Source: Anaerolinea sp. | GTDB taxonomy: Bacteria; Chloroflexota; Anaerolineae; Anaerolineales; Anaerolineaceae | NCBI GenBank assembly: GCA_013824385.1 | Contig: PNNU01000267.1 | Coordinates: 1-5,318 of the forward strand | Direction of reading: 5' to 3' | Length of the DNA: 5,318 nucleotides | Shown here: positions 1 through 4,970 of the stretch, in pieces | How the letters are laid out: each line of letters begins with the position of its first letter | How positions within the stretch are numbered: the stretch's first letter is position 1 | Translations under genes and position numbers: made by a program | The notes under the pieces: generated by a model | The model's input: only the letters and a program-made list of their open reading frames with translations | Told to the model about the DNA's origin: nothing | The model's database searches: none

Positions 1-584
1 GCTTTGCGACGCTGATGCAAGTGAGGGCCGCGCGTAACCTGTTGGATTCCTCGGATCTATTCGCGGCAAAGAAATCGCTGCTTGAGGCAGAAACCCTGAT
101 CAAGGCATCGCAACAAGAGTTGGGGCTGATGATTTCGGAACTACGCCCACCTGCTTTGGATGGCAAAGGACTGATTGAAGCCTTGCGAAGTTATGTAGAA
201 TCCTGGTCAAGCAGTGCCTGCATCCCCGCAACTTACAAAGTCATAGGTGAAAGATCACTGCCCTTTGATGTCGAAAGAACGCTCTATCGTGTCGCCCAGG
301 AGGGTTTATCAAATGTAGCCCGCCACAGCCGCGCATCCGCGGTGATTGTGAACCTCGTGACTGAAGATAACCAGGCGATTTTGATCATTGAAGATAACGG
401 CACCGGTTTTGACTTTGCCGAAAAACAAGAATCAGGTTTTGGATTGGTCAGCATGCACGACCGGCTGAAAGAAGTGGGCGGCAAATTAGAAATCCGCACC
501 GGTTTGCACACCGGCACTCAACTCACTGCCAGTGTTCCCCTGCCTGGTACCGCTCATGCAAGTGGAGGACAAATTAATGACTGA
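1..584 (+). CDS. Sensor histidine kinase, NarL/LiaS type, C-terminal part (5' end outside window)
   Basis: This is the catalytic end of a histidine kinase that would autophosphorylate and pass phosphate to the response regulator encoded next. The reading frame is open to the left edge and reads FATLMQVRAARNLL, the typical helix just after the HisKA_3 phospho-acceptor His, so that His probably lies some ten residues outside the window. Numbering from the ATG at 15: the dimerisation helix ends in SELRPPALDG (41-50), the N-box is YRVAQEGLSNVARHS (91-105, with E97 and N100), the G1 box is EDNGTGFD (126-133), the G2 box is GFGLVSMHDR (141-150) and the G3 region is GTQLTASVPL (167-176). The ATG at 15 is therefore internal, not a start. 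Any membrane or sensor domain lies upstream and cannot be judged. The stop overlaps the regulator start by 8 bp. The family call is firm; the signal is unknown. Confidence 0.93.
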   Translation, partial: FATLMQVRAARNLLDSSDLFAAKKSLLEAETLIKASQQELGLMISELRPPALDGKGLIEALRSYVESWSSSACIPATYKVIGERSLPFDVERTLYRVAQEGLSNVARHSRASAVIVNLVTEDNQAILIIEDNGTGFDFAEKQESGFGLVSMHDRLKEVGGKLEIRTGLHTGTQLTASVPLPGTAHASGGQIND

Positions 585-1236
585 AATCATCAGGGTGGTT
601 CTGGTGGATGACCACAGTATGATCCGCATTGGCTTGAAAGCCTACTTCGACACCATCGCAGATATCGAAGTGGTCGGTGAAGCCGCAAGCGGAGAAGAAG
701 CCTTGCGTGTGGTTGAAGATGCCCACCCTGACGTGATTTTAATGGACCTGATCATGACCGGCATGGATGGCGTGGAAGCCACCCAGCAGGTGATGAAAAT
801 TTGTCCGACCTGCAAGGTAATCATTCTGACCTCATACCATGAAGACTCACATATCTTTCCGGCCATCCGAGCTGGAGCACTGTCGTATGTGTTGAAAGAT
901 ATTGACCCGGATGACCTGGCCAAAGCCATCCGCGCGGCGTACGCAGGAGAAGCCATGATCAATCCGCAGGTTGCGGCGCGCATGGTGAAAGAAATTCGAG
1001 GCGGCAGCCAGAATGAGCTGAATCCATTTGTTGACCTGACGGACCGCGAACTGGATGTGCTGCGTATGATCGCTGTTGGCAAGAACAACCAGGAAATTGC
1101 CGCTGAGCTGGTGGTCAGTGAAAGCACAGTGAAGACGCACATCACCAACCTGTTGAGCAAATTGCATCTTAAAGACCGCACCCAGGCAGCCGCGTTCGCT
1201 TGGCAAAACGGAATTGTGCGCAGAGATCAAGCGTAA
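577..1236 (+). CDS. Response regulator, NarL/LiaR family (REC + LuxR-type HTH)
   Basis: A 219-residue cytoplasmic DNA-binding response regulator, the normal full length for the family. The receiver domain spans about 4-120: acidic pair D11-D12, phospho-acceptor D57 in ILMDLIM, switch residue T85 in VIILTSY, and conserved K107 in YVLKD. A linker of about 30 residues leads to a LuxR/GerE helix-turn-helix at about 153-214, with LTDRELDVLRMIAVGKNNQEI followed by the recognition helix around SESTVKTHITNLLSKL. The start at 577 is chosen because GGAGG at 564-568 is well placed and the product begins directly with the receiver beta strand; the ATG at 532 would add 15 residues with no homology and overlap the kinase deeply. 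It is translationally coupled to the kinase (8 bp overlap) and is very likely its partner. No clear Rho-independent terminator follows. Targets are unknown. Confidence 0.95.
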   Translation: MTEIIRVVLVDDHSMIRIGLKAYFDTIADIEVVGEAASGEEALRVVEDAHPDVILMDLIMTGMDGVEATQQVMKICPTCKVIILTSYHEDSHIFPAIRAGALSYVLKDIDPDDLAKAIRAAYAGEAMINPQVAARMVKEIRGGSQNELNPFVDLTDRELDVLRMIAVGKNNQEIAAELVVSESTVKTHITNLLSKLHLKDRTQAAAFAWQNGIVRRDQA

Positions 1237-1278
1237 TTCCCAAAATCAAAGTCTATAAAAAGTAAAACCCTGGGGTGA

Positions 1279-1304
1279 ACTGTTTTATATTTCACTTAAA
1301 CAGT
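1279..1304. repeat. Short inverted repeat ACTGTTT/AAACAGT downstream of the response regulator
   Basis: A perfect 7-bp inverted repeat (1279-1285 and 1298-1304) with a 12-bp AT-rich loop. The arms are AT-rich and no T tract follows, so it is a poor terminator. It could be a weak 3' hairpin of the two-component mRNA or a distal regulator site. This is a sequence observation only. Confidence 0.35.
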
Positions 1305-1343
1305 AATCATAGTTTGCTAATAATTTACTGTAAATCCATTATT

Positions 1344-1390
1344 ATTTATTGCAATACAATAAATTTTTATTGACATTTCAAAATTATTGT
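1344..1390. promoter_or_regulatory. Clustered TTATTG/CAATAA half-sites, candidate operator of the DUF2975-HTH operon
   Basis: Two overlapping perfect inverted repeats are visible. ATTTATTG (1344-1351) faces CAATAAAT (1357-1364) across 5 bp, and CAATAAA (1357-1363) faces TTTATTG (1366-1372) across 2 bp. A further ATTATTGT lies at 1383-1390. The second repeat covers the first bases of the -35 box and the last half-site lies in the promoter spacer, so a bound protein would block RNA polymerase. The small Cro/C1 regulator encoded in the operon is the obvious candidate binder. The AT-rich context raises the chance of accidental repeats. Confidence 0.5.
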
Positions 1391-1398
1391 CTTATAAT
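1370..1398 (+). promoter_or_regulatory. Sigma-70 consensus promoter for the DUF2975-HTH operon
   Basis: A perfect -35 box TTGACA (1370-1375) and a perfect -10 box TATAAT (1393-1398) are separated by the optimal 17 bp. Transcription would start near 1405, giving a leader of about 25 nt before the ATG at 1430. A fully consensus promoter implies strong expression unless repressed, which fits the operator-like repeats over it. Confidence 0.85.
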
Positions 1399-1429
1399 GA
1401 ATCCAATCTAGTTAATGAGGAGTCATTAT

Positions 1430-1909
1430 ATGTCATCAAGAACTTCTGGAAGTCTCATGCGCATTTCTGTAATAGCTGCCGCTATATGCAGCTTGTTCCT
1501 CTGCCTCTATGTCATACCCTCATTGGGTCAAAGCATAATCGTCAAGAACCCTGAATTTAGTAGTTGGTTTTGGCCGTGGCTGGTTTTCACATGGCTGGTC
1601 GCACTACCCTGTTTTGCCATACTCGTTTTCGTCTGGAAAGTATCGGGGGCGGTAATGGGCGAGACTGTATTTACCCTTCAGACCGCAAAATGGGTCAAAA
1701 TGGGAGCGGTGTTGCTTTTGTCAGATGCTGCCTTTGTATTCGTTGGTAACGTTCTACTGCTATTGCTAAACATGAACCATCCAGGCATTCTTCTCTTGTC
1801 TGTCATGGGTGTCATCTTTGTCATCGCGCTTGCCCTATTAGCGTCGGTGCTGTCGCGCTATCTTACCAAAGCTGCCATCTTGCAAGAAGAAAGCGAGGGA
1901 ACCCTGTGA
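1430..1909 (+). CDS. DUF2975 family four-helix membrane protein
   Basis: A 159-residue integral membrane protein of unknown biochemical function. Four hydrophobic segments are visible at about 12-34, 47-69, 91-114 and 118-142. The short soluble tail LTKAAILQEESEGTL matches the conserved end I recall for DUF2975 proteins (a basic patch, then LQEE). The start at 1430 is chosen because GAGGAG at 1417-1422 sits 7 nt upstream; an in-frame ATG at 1415 lies before that site and close to the predicted transcript start. The stop overlaps the following HTH gene by 4 bp (GTGA). DUF2975 genes commonly sit beside a YozG-like Cro/C1 regulator, as here, which suggests the membrane protein modulates or is controlled by that regulator. 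That functional link is inference. Confidence 0.85.
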   Translation: MSSRTSGSLMRISVIAAAICSLFLCLYVIPSLGQSIIVKNPEFSSWFWPWLVFTWLVALPCFAILVFVWKVSGAVMGETVFTLQTAKWVKMGAVLLLSDAAFVFVGNVLLLLLNMNHPGILLLSVMGVIFVIALALLASVLSRYLTKAAILQEESEGTL

Positions 1910-2124
1910 TCATCATAAACGTTGACGTTATGTTAGCGAAACGCAAAATGAGTGTCACGGAACTTGCCGAACGTGTCGGATTCACAATGGCTAACGTTTC
2001 CATGATAAAGACTGGCAAGATAAAGGCACTCAAAATGTCGACGCTGGATAAACTGTGCGAAGCTCTTAACTGTCAGCCAGCCGATATTTTGGAATATAGA
2101 AAAGGGACCGAAAGCGATGGATAA
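1906..2124 (+). CDS. YozG-like Cro/C1-type HTH transcriptional regulator
   Basis: A 72-residue protein consisting of almost nothing but one Cro/C1-type helix-turn-helix domain (HTH_26/YozG-like). Residues 8-14 (VMLAKRK), the HTH at about 17-38 (VTELAERVGFTMANVSMIKTG) and the closing LDKLCEALNCQPADILEY (47-64) follow the family closely. The start is GTG at 1906, overlapping the DUF2975 stop, with GAGGGA at 1895-1900 as ribosome site; the next Met (residue 9) would cut into the first helix. It has no ligand or dimerisation domain, so sensing would have to come from a partner, plausibly the coupled membrane protein. It probably autoregulates the operon through the repeats upstream of 1430, which is inference. 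Confidence 0.9.
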   Translation: MIIINVDVMLAKRKMSVTELAERVGFTMANVSMIKTGKIKALKMSTLDKLCEALNCQPADILEYRKGTESDG

Positions 2125-2201
2125 ACCCTGACAAGGTGCTCCCAATTGTGGCCGGAATTAACGTATAGCGAATAACAATCACAAGGATATATTCTATGAA
2201 A

Positions 2202-2236
2202 AGAGAGGCATCATTACTTGCGGGATGAGCCTCTCT
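2202..2236. terminator. Hairpin between convergent operons, probable (bidirectional) terminator
   Basis: Arms AGAGAGGC (2202-2209) and GCCTCTCT (2229-2236) pair perfectly. An inner ATC/GAT pairing (2210-2212 with 2224-2226) leaves a 2-nt bulge. Read on the minus strand the stem is followed directly by TTTTC, a usable though short T tract; read on the plus strand it is followed by CTTTCGTTTA. It lies about 80 bp after the HTH stop and about 85 bp after the anti-sigma stop, where a shared terminator is expected. Nothing else convincing was seen in the 197-bp gap. Confidence 0.6.
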
Positions 2237-2321
2237 CTTTCGTTTAAGTCTCGGTTTCGAGCATGATTCAACTAGTTACCAATTACACCGCGCCTTTATC
2301 AGTCTTCCTGTTGAATAAAAG

Positions 2322-3716
2322 CTATTGTGCCGCGGGTTCTGCCACACTCACCTGCCAGGGACCAGCGACCTGTTCGATGCCATATCCATTGAGCTCGATG
2401 GTCAATAGTCCTGTGGGAATGTTGCCGCGATAGCTCCGTGCCAAGGTGAAATGTTCACCAGCAGTTTCTCCACCCCCTCCACCACCCCCCGTAGGCATGG
2501 CACCTGCAATTTGGTAACTCCAATAAAGACCGGGGTCGAAGATGAAGGTAAATTCGTAGCCATCAAAGCCATTGTCATCCCTCAAACGATTCAATGAAAC
2601 CACATGAACAAATTTAGGACCCAAAGCAACGTCTTTTTCAATCGTCCACACCTGCCCAGGTTGGGGATCTTGACCAACATCCACCTGAAAAGTGGACATC
2701 GGGAATGCTGGTGTGACTGCATTGACAGAATTGACCGTCATGGTCAGCGGCCAGACAATGTTCTTGCCAGAGATCTGCACCGCCCAATTGAACTGATTGT
2801 TCGGATTTCCATCCCCTTCGATCAGGAAATCATCAGGTACTCTTGCCAGAGTCAAGACAACGTCGTTTGCATCCTTGATGACCATATCTTCCAGGTAACC
2901 ATCCGATTCTTCCACGGTGAGGCCGCTGACAGGATCAACACTCATGCTACCCGAAAGAATGTATCCATCTGCCAATGGAATAATTTGCTTCACATCCAAT
3001 TTGGTGCTGAACATGCTTATTCCATCTTCAGCTTGTTCGCTCTCAGCAGGAACATCGAAAACCGGTGCCATGGTCAAAGCGGGTATTTGCGAGTCAAAAC
3101 TGAGCGGCACTTTCCACTCCCAGGAAATTGAACCAGGAATAATTTGAGAAGGACACTTTATGACGAGGGTCATTTCTGTTACATTTTCTGGAACCCCGTT
3201 ATAAGTGGCTTCAAACAAATACCCTGTTTCATTAACTTCTCCACCCAGACCTAGCAAATAGGGTTCACTACCATCGGATAAAACCAAATCAGGTCTGGCG
3301 TCTTGACCTTTGCAGGAATCCACCTCATCCATAGGGGTTGTGGGGATATTTTTAAAGTTGTATCTAATCACTGTTTTTGAACTGCTTGAAGTAACCTCCG
3401 TCACGGTTAGGGTAACACCATCCTGGATGACCTGAACAGGCTGATCGATCACTCTAACACTCCCCTCCTTAACCAACCCAAACCCGGGGACGTACCCGAT
3501 CCAGCGTTGGATGGCTTGAGCCACTGCCGGAACGGTAAACAGGAGTACGGCTAACATCACTGTTAAGATTGGAACCAAAACCTTCATACGCTTGCTCATA
3601 TTTGCTCCTTTGTTTTTCTGAATTCGTGTCAGAATTTGAGGAGCCAGATGATGATCGTGTCGAACTTTTTCATCCAGGATGTTGTCAAGAATGCGGGAGT
3701 ATTTGCTTTTATTCAT
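2322..3716 (-). CDS. Single-pass membrane protein with large extracytoplasmic region, probable anti-sigma factor (DUF4179-like)
   Basis: A 464-residue protein encoded directly after the ECF sigma gene with a 4-bp overlap (ATGA), hence its likely anti-sigma factor. Residues 1-45 are charged and cytoplasmic, one hydrophobic segment runs from about 46 to 68, and the remaining roughly 395 residues would lie outside the membrane. The stretch after the membrane helix (RWIGYVPGFGLVKEGSVRV, 71-89) and the following beta-rich region resemble DUF4179-type proteins. No HxxxCxxC zinc-binding motif is present in the N-terminus; the only cysteines, C135 and C188, are extracytoplasmic and could form a disulfide. 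A run of seven glycines (410-416) separates a C-terminal beta-rich segment. AGGGG upstream of the ATG at 3716 can serve as ribosome site. A second start at residue 40 has a better one (see the internal site). The anti-sigma role is inferred from gene order and topology; the signal is unknown. Confidence 0.82.
   Translation of the reverse strand: MNKSKYSRILDNILDEKVRHDHHLAPQILTRIQKNKGANMSKRMKVLVPILTVMLAVLLFTVPAVAQAIQRWIGYVPGFGLVKEGSVRVIDQPVQVIQDGVTLTVTEVTSSSSKTVIRYNFKNIPTTPMDEVDSCKGQDARPDLVLSDGSEPYLLGLGGEVNETGYLFEATYNGVPENVTEMTLVIKCPSQIIPGSISWEWKVPLSFDSQIPALTMAPVFDVPAESEQAEDGISMFSTKLDVKQIIPLADGYILSGSMSVDPVSGLTVEESDGYLEDMVIKDANDVVLTLARVPDDFLIEGDGNPNNQFNWAVQISGKNIVWPLTMTVNSVNAVTPAFPMSTFQVDVGQDPQPGQVWTIEKDVALGPKFVHVVSLNRLRDDNGFDGYEFTFIFDPGLYWSYQIAGAMPTGGGGGGGETAGEHFTLARSYRGNIPTGLLTIELNGYGIEQVAGPWQVSVAEPAAQ
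3597..3611 (-). promoter_or_regulatory. Internal ribosome binding site and ATG inside the anti-sigma gene
   Basis: Within the coding frame, AAAGGAGC (3611-3604 on the minus strand) is followed, 5 nt after AGGAG, by an in-frame ATG at 3599-3597, Met40 of the long form. The product from here would begin MSKRMKVLVPILTVMLAV, which reads like a signal peptide or signal anchor, and would lack the whole cytoplasmic segment. This is either the true start, or a second start giving a version unable to bind the sigma factor, or chance. Confidence 0.5.
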
Positions 3717-4270
3717 TCCTCACCCCTTTCTGATTGCAGGAGGGTGCGCATTTTCAGGCGGGCGGCATTTAACAGCCATTTGATCGTACCCGGCGCGCTT
3801 TGAGAATAATTACTCATCTCTTTTTCAGACATTTCAAGATAGTAACGCTGCACCATTACCGCCCTTTGCCGAGGAGAAAGTTGCGTCAAAACCTGCCACA
3901 ACTCTTCAGTCGCTTGTTTTTTTTCAACTTCCCCTTCGACCGAGAACGAGTGATCCATCAGGGATTCGATATAGGTTTCATCGATCTTTTCTCCCACAGG
4001 TTGATTTCGTTTTTCTCGCAGGGCGGCATTTAATGCGGTATGCATCACACTAACCATGAAATACGGTTCAAAAGAGCGATTCTCATCAAAATGATGCGCT
4101 CTCTCAAAGAAATGTACAAAGCAATCCTGCACCACATCTTCGGCTAGGGCTTCATCGTGGGTCACCAGGTAGGCCGTCCGAAAGGCTCTTTCCTGATGGC
4201 GCGCGATTAAAATTTCAAGACCTCCGATATCGCCTTGTTTGATACGTTGGACGGCTTGCAGATCATCCAT
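3713..4270 (-). CDS. ECF-type RNA polymerase sigma factor (sigma-70 family)
   Basis: A 185-residue extracytoplasmic-function sigma factor, of normal length, made only of sigma regions 2 and 4. Region 2 covers about 18-88, with the core-binding helix ALAEDVVQDCFVHFFERA (41-58) and the -10 recognition part FEPYFMVSVMHTALNAALREKR (67-88). Region 4 covers about 124-178, with LSPRQRAVMVQRYYLEMSEKEMS (131-153) and the -35 recognition helix around SAPGTIKWLLNAARLKMR (158-175). The ATG at 4270 has GGAG at 4279-4276, 5 nt upstream. The gene overlaps the membrane protein gene by 4 bp, so both are translated together, the usual sigma/anti-sigma arrangement. It would direct RNA polymerase to a regulon that cannot be read from this window. 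No extra C-terminal domain is present. Confidence 0.95.
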   Translation of the reverse strand: MDDLQAVQRIKQGDIGGLEILIARHQERAFRTAYLVTHDEALAEDVVQDCFVHFFERAHHFDENRSFEPYFMVSVMHTALNAALREKRNQPVGEKIDETYIESLMDHSFSVEGEVEKKQATEELWQVLTQLSPRQRAVMVQRYYLEMSEKEMSNYSQSAPGTIKWLLNAARLKMRTLLQSERGEE

Positions 4271-4283
4271 GCTGACTCCAATT

Positions 4284-4299
4284 TGTGTACGCGTTCACA
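4284..4299. promoter_or_regulatory. Near-perfect 16-bp inverted repeat just upstream of the sigma gene
   Basis: TGTGTACGCGTTCACA is an inverted repeat with a single mismatched pair (4288 with 4295) around the palindrome ACGCGT. It ends 13 bp before the sigma ATG, between the upstream terminator and the ribosome site. Its position suits a repressor site or a 5'-leader element controlling the sigma operon. No cognate regulator can be named. Confidence 0.4.
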
Positions 4300-4322
4300 C
4301 AAAGGATACAAACAGACAAGCA

Positions 4323-4358
4323 AAAAGGTTGGGTACCAGTATTGTAACCCAACCTTTT
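4323..4358 (-). terminator. Strong Rho-independent terminator hairpin downstream of the VOC gene
   Basis: A perfect 12-bp inverted repeat, AAAAGGTTGGGT (4323-4334) and ACCCAACCTTTT (4347-4358), encloses a 12-nt loop whose ends can pair further (AC with GT around a bulged A). On the minus strand the stem ends in a run of five T, so it should stop transcription leaving the VOC gene about 90 bp after its stop and insulate the sigma operon. On the plus strand it also ends in TTTT, but no plus-strand gene leads into it. The sigma promoter must then lie in the 50 bp after it or read through it; no clear sigma-70 promoter was seen there. Confidence 0.8.
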
Positions 4359-4450
4359 CAGGAAAATCACTTTTCGGCTACGCGAAATTACGCTTCACCT
4401 CGTGCGATAATAATTCTATTGCTTATTCCCAGCAGCCAGCATGAGAAAAA

Positions 4451-4855
4451 TTATTGCTTTGGTCCGGTGTAGACGACCTCGAAGAGAATTTTATCTGGAG
4501 ATTCGAACATTACCTGGTAGTAGGTGCTGCCCTCGCCGGAAAATTCAGAACGATGGCGGGGAGTCTCAAACAGAGCCGGCACACCGTGTGCTTTCAAGTA
4601 CTCGACGGTCTCATCCACATCGGATTGTTTTTCAACTGATACACCCAGATGGTTCATGCCAATGCCATCATAGTCATTTTTAACATCTTTGAGACCAGCG
4701 CAGAACCAAAGGCTGGACTCTTTTTCGCAGCCCACCCCAATGATGTTCTCATCTTCATATAATGCGGACCAGCCCAGGAAAGTGAATAAATCCTTGTAGA
4801 AGGCTTTATTCTTGATCTGGATGTTGACTTGAAGATGACCTAAATTGGATTTCAT
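4451..4855 (-). CDS. VOC superfamily (glyoxalase/bleomycin-resistance fold) protein
   Basis: A 134-residue cytoplasmic protein with two beta-alpha-beta-beta-beta modules, the usual length for a single-chain VOC protein that works as a dimer. Module one starts GHLQVNIQIKNKAFYKDLFTFLGW (6-29) and module two starts GMNHLGVSVE (66-75) and ends KILFEVVYTG (122-131). Likely metal ligands are H7, H69 and E126 at the family positions; the fourth position, near L49-W50, lacks the common Glu, so activity cannot be assigned. Possible roles range from glyoxalase-like lyase or dioxygenase to drug binding. The start is fixed by AGGAGG (4865-4860) four nt before the ATG. It appears to be a single-gene unit with its own promoter/operator upstream and the terminator at 4323-4358 downstream. 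Confidence 0.88.
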   Translation of the reverse strand: MKSNLGHLQVNIQIKNKAFYKDLFTFLGWSALYEDENIIGVGCEKESSLWFCAGLKDVKNDYDGIGMNHLGVSVEKQSDVDETVEYLKAHGVPALFETPRHRSEFSGEGSTYYQVMFESPDKILFEVVYTGPKQ

Positions 4856-4895
4856 GTTTCCTCCTCTAGAAACAAAACAATGAATTGATGCAATA

Positions 4896-4924
4896 ATAAT
4901 AAAACTTATGTTCTATTTTGTCAA
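4896..4924 (-). promoter_or_regulatory. Sigma-70 promoter of the VOC gene
   Basis: On the minus strand a perfect -35 box TTGACA (4924-4919) is followed after 17 bp by TATTAT (4901-4896), one base from consensus. Transcription would start near 4889, giving a leader of about 34 nt that contains AGGAGG. The promoter lies between the stop of the upstream gene and the VOC start. Confidence 0.8.
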
Positions 4925-4935
4925 GAGATAGAACA
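4909..4935. promoter_or_regulatory. Operator-like inverted repeat over the VOC promoter -35 box
   Basis: TGTTCTAT (4909-4916) and ATAGAACA (4928-4935) form a perfect 8-bp inverted repeat with an 11-bp spacer that contains the -35 box. Arm centres are 19 bp apart, about two helical turns, as expected for a dimeric repressor on one DNA face. Binding would shut the promoter. The regulator is not encoded next to it in the window. Confidence 0.65.
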
Positions 4936-4970
4936 AATTTTCCTTTTTTGTTTGGTCAAAAACTGAACAA
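4919..4970. repeat. Imperfect direct repeat upstream of the VOC promoter
   Basis: The block TGTCAAGAGATAGAACAA (4919-4936) recurs as GGTCAAAAACTGAACAA (4954-4970), about 35 bp away, with a few mismatches and one indel; both carry GTCAA and GAACAA. The second copy may be an extra regulator half-site or a relic of duplication of the -35/operator segment. Confidence 0.45.

Noticed and set aside
532..576. Upstream ATG at 532 as start of the response regulator
   Set aside because: It adds 15 residues with no family match inside the kinase frame; the ATG at 577 has a good ribosome site (GGAGG) and starts directly with the receiver domain.
642..1230. Long open frames on the minus strand opposite the response regulator
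   Set aside because: They lie antisense to a clear family gene, show no recognisable domain or ribosome site, and are low-complexity Ser/Arg-rich shadows.
2604..3147. Open frames of 175 and 76 residues on the plus strand within the anti-sigma gene
   Set aside because: Antisense to a coherent membrane protein; the translations are His/Arg/Ile-rich without domains and no ribosome site was seen.
4274..4296. ECF-like autoregulated promoter (GAAC, 16 bp, GTC on the minus strand) before the sigma gene
   Set aside because: The start point would fall at the ATG itself, bypassing the good ribosome site, and such short motifs are expected by chance.
4340..4350. TACAAT as a -10 box for the sigma operon
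   Set aside because: It lies inside the terminator hairpin and has no acceptable -35 box 17 bp upstream.
4235..4683. Several plus-strand open frames across the sigma-VOC gap and the VOC gene
   Set aside because: They cross the terminator hairpin or run antisense to the VOC gene and have no family resemblance.
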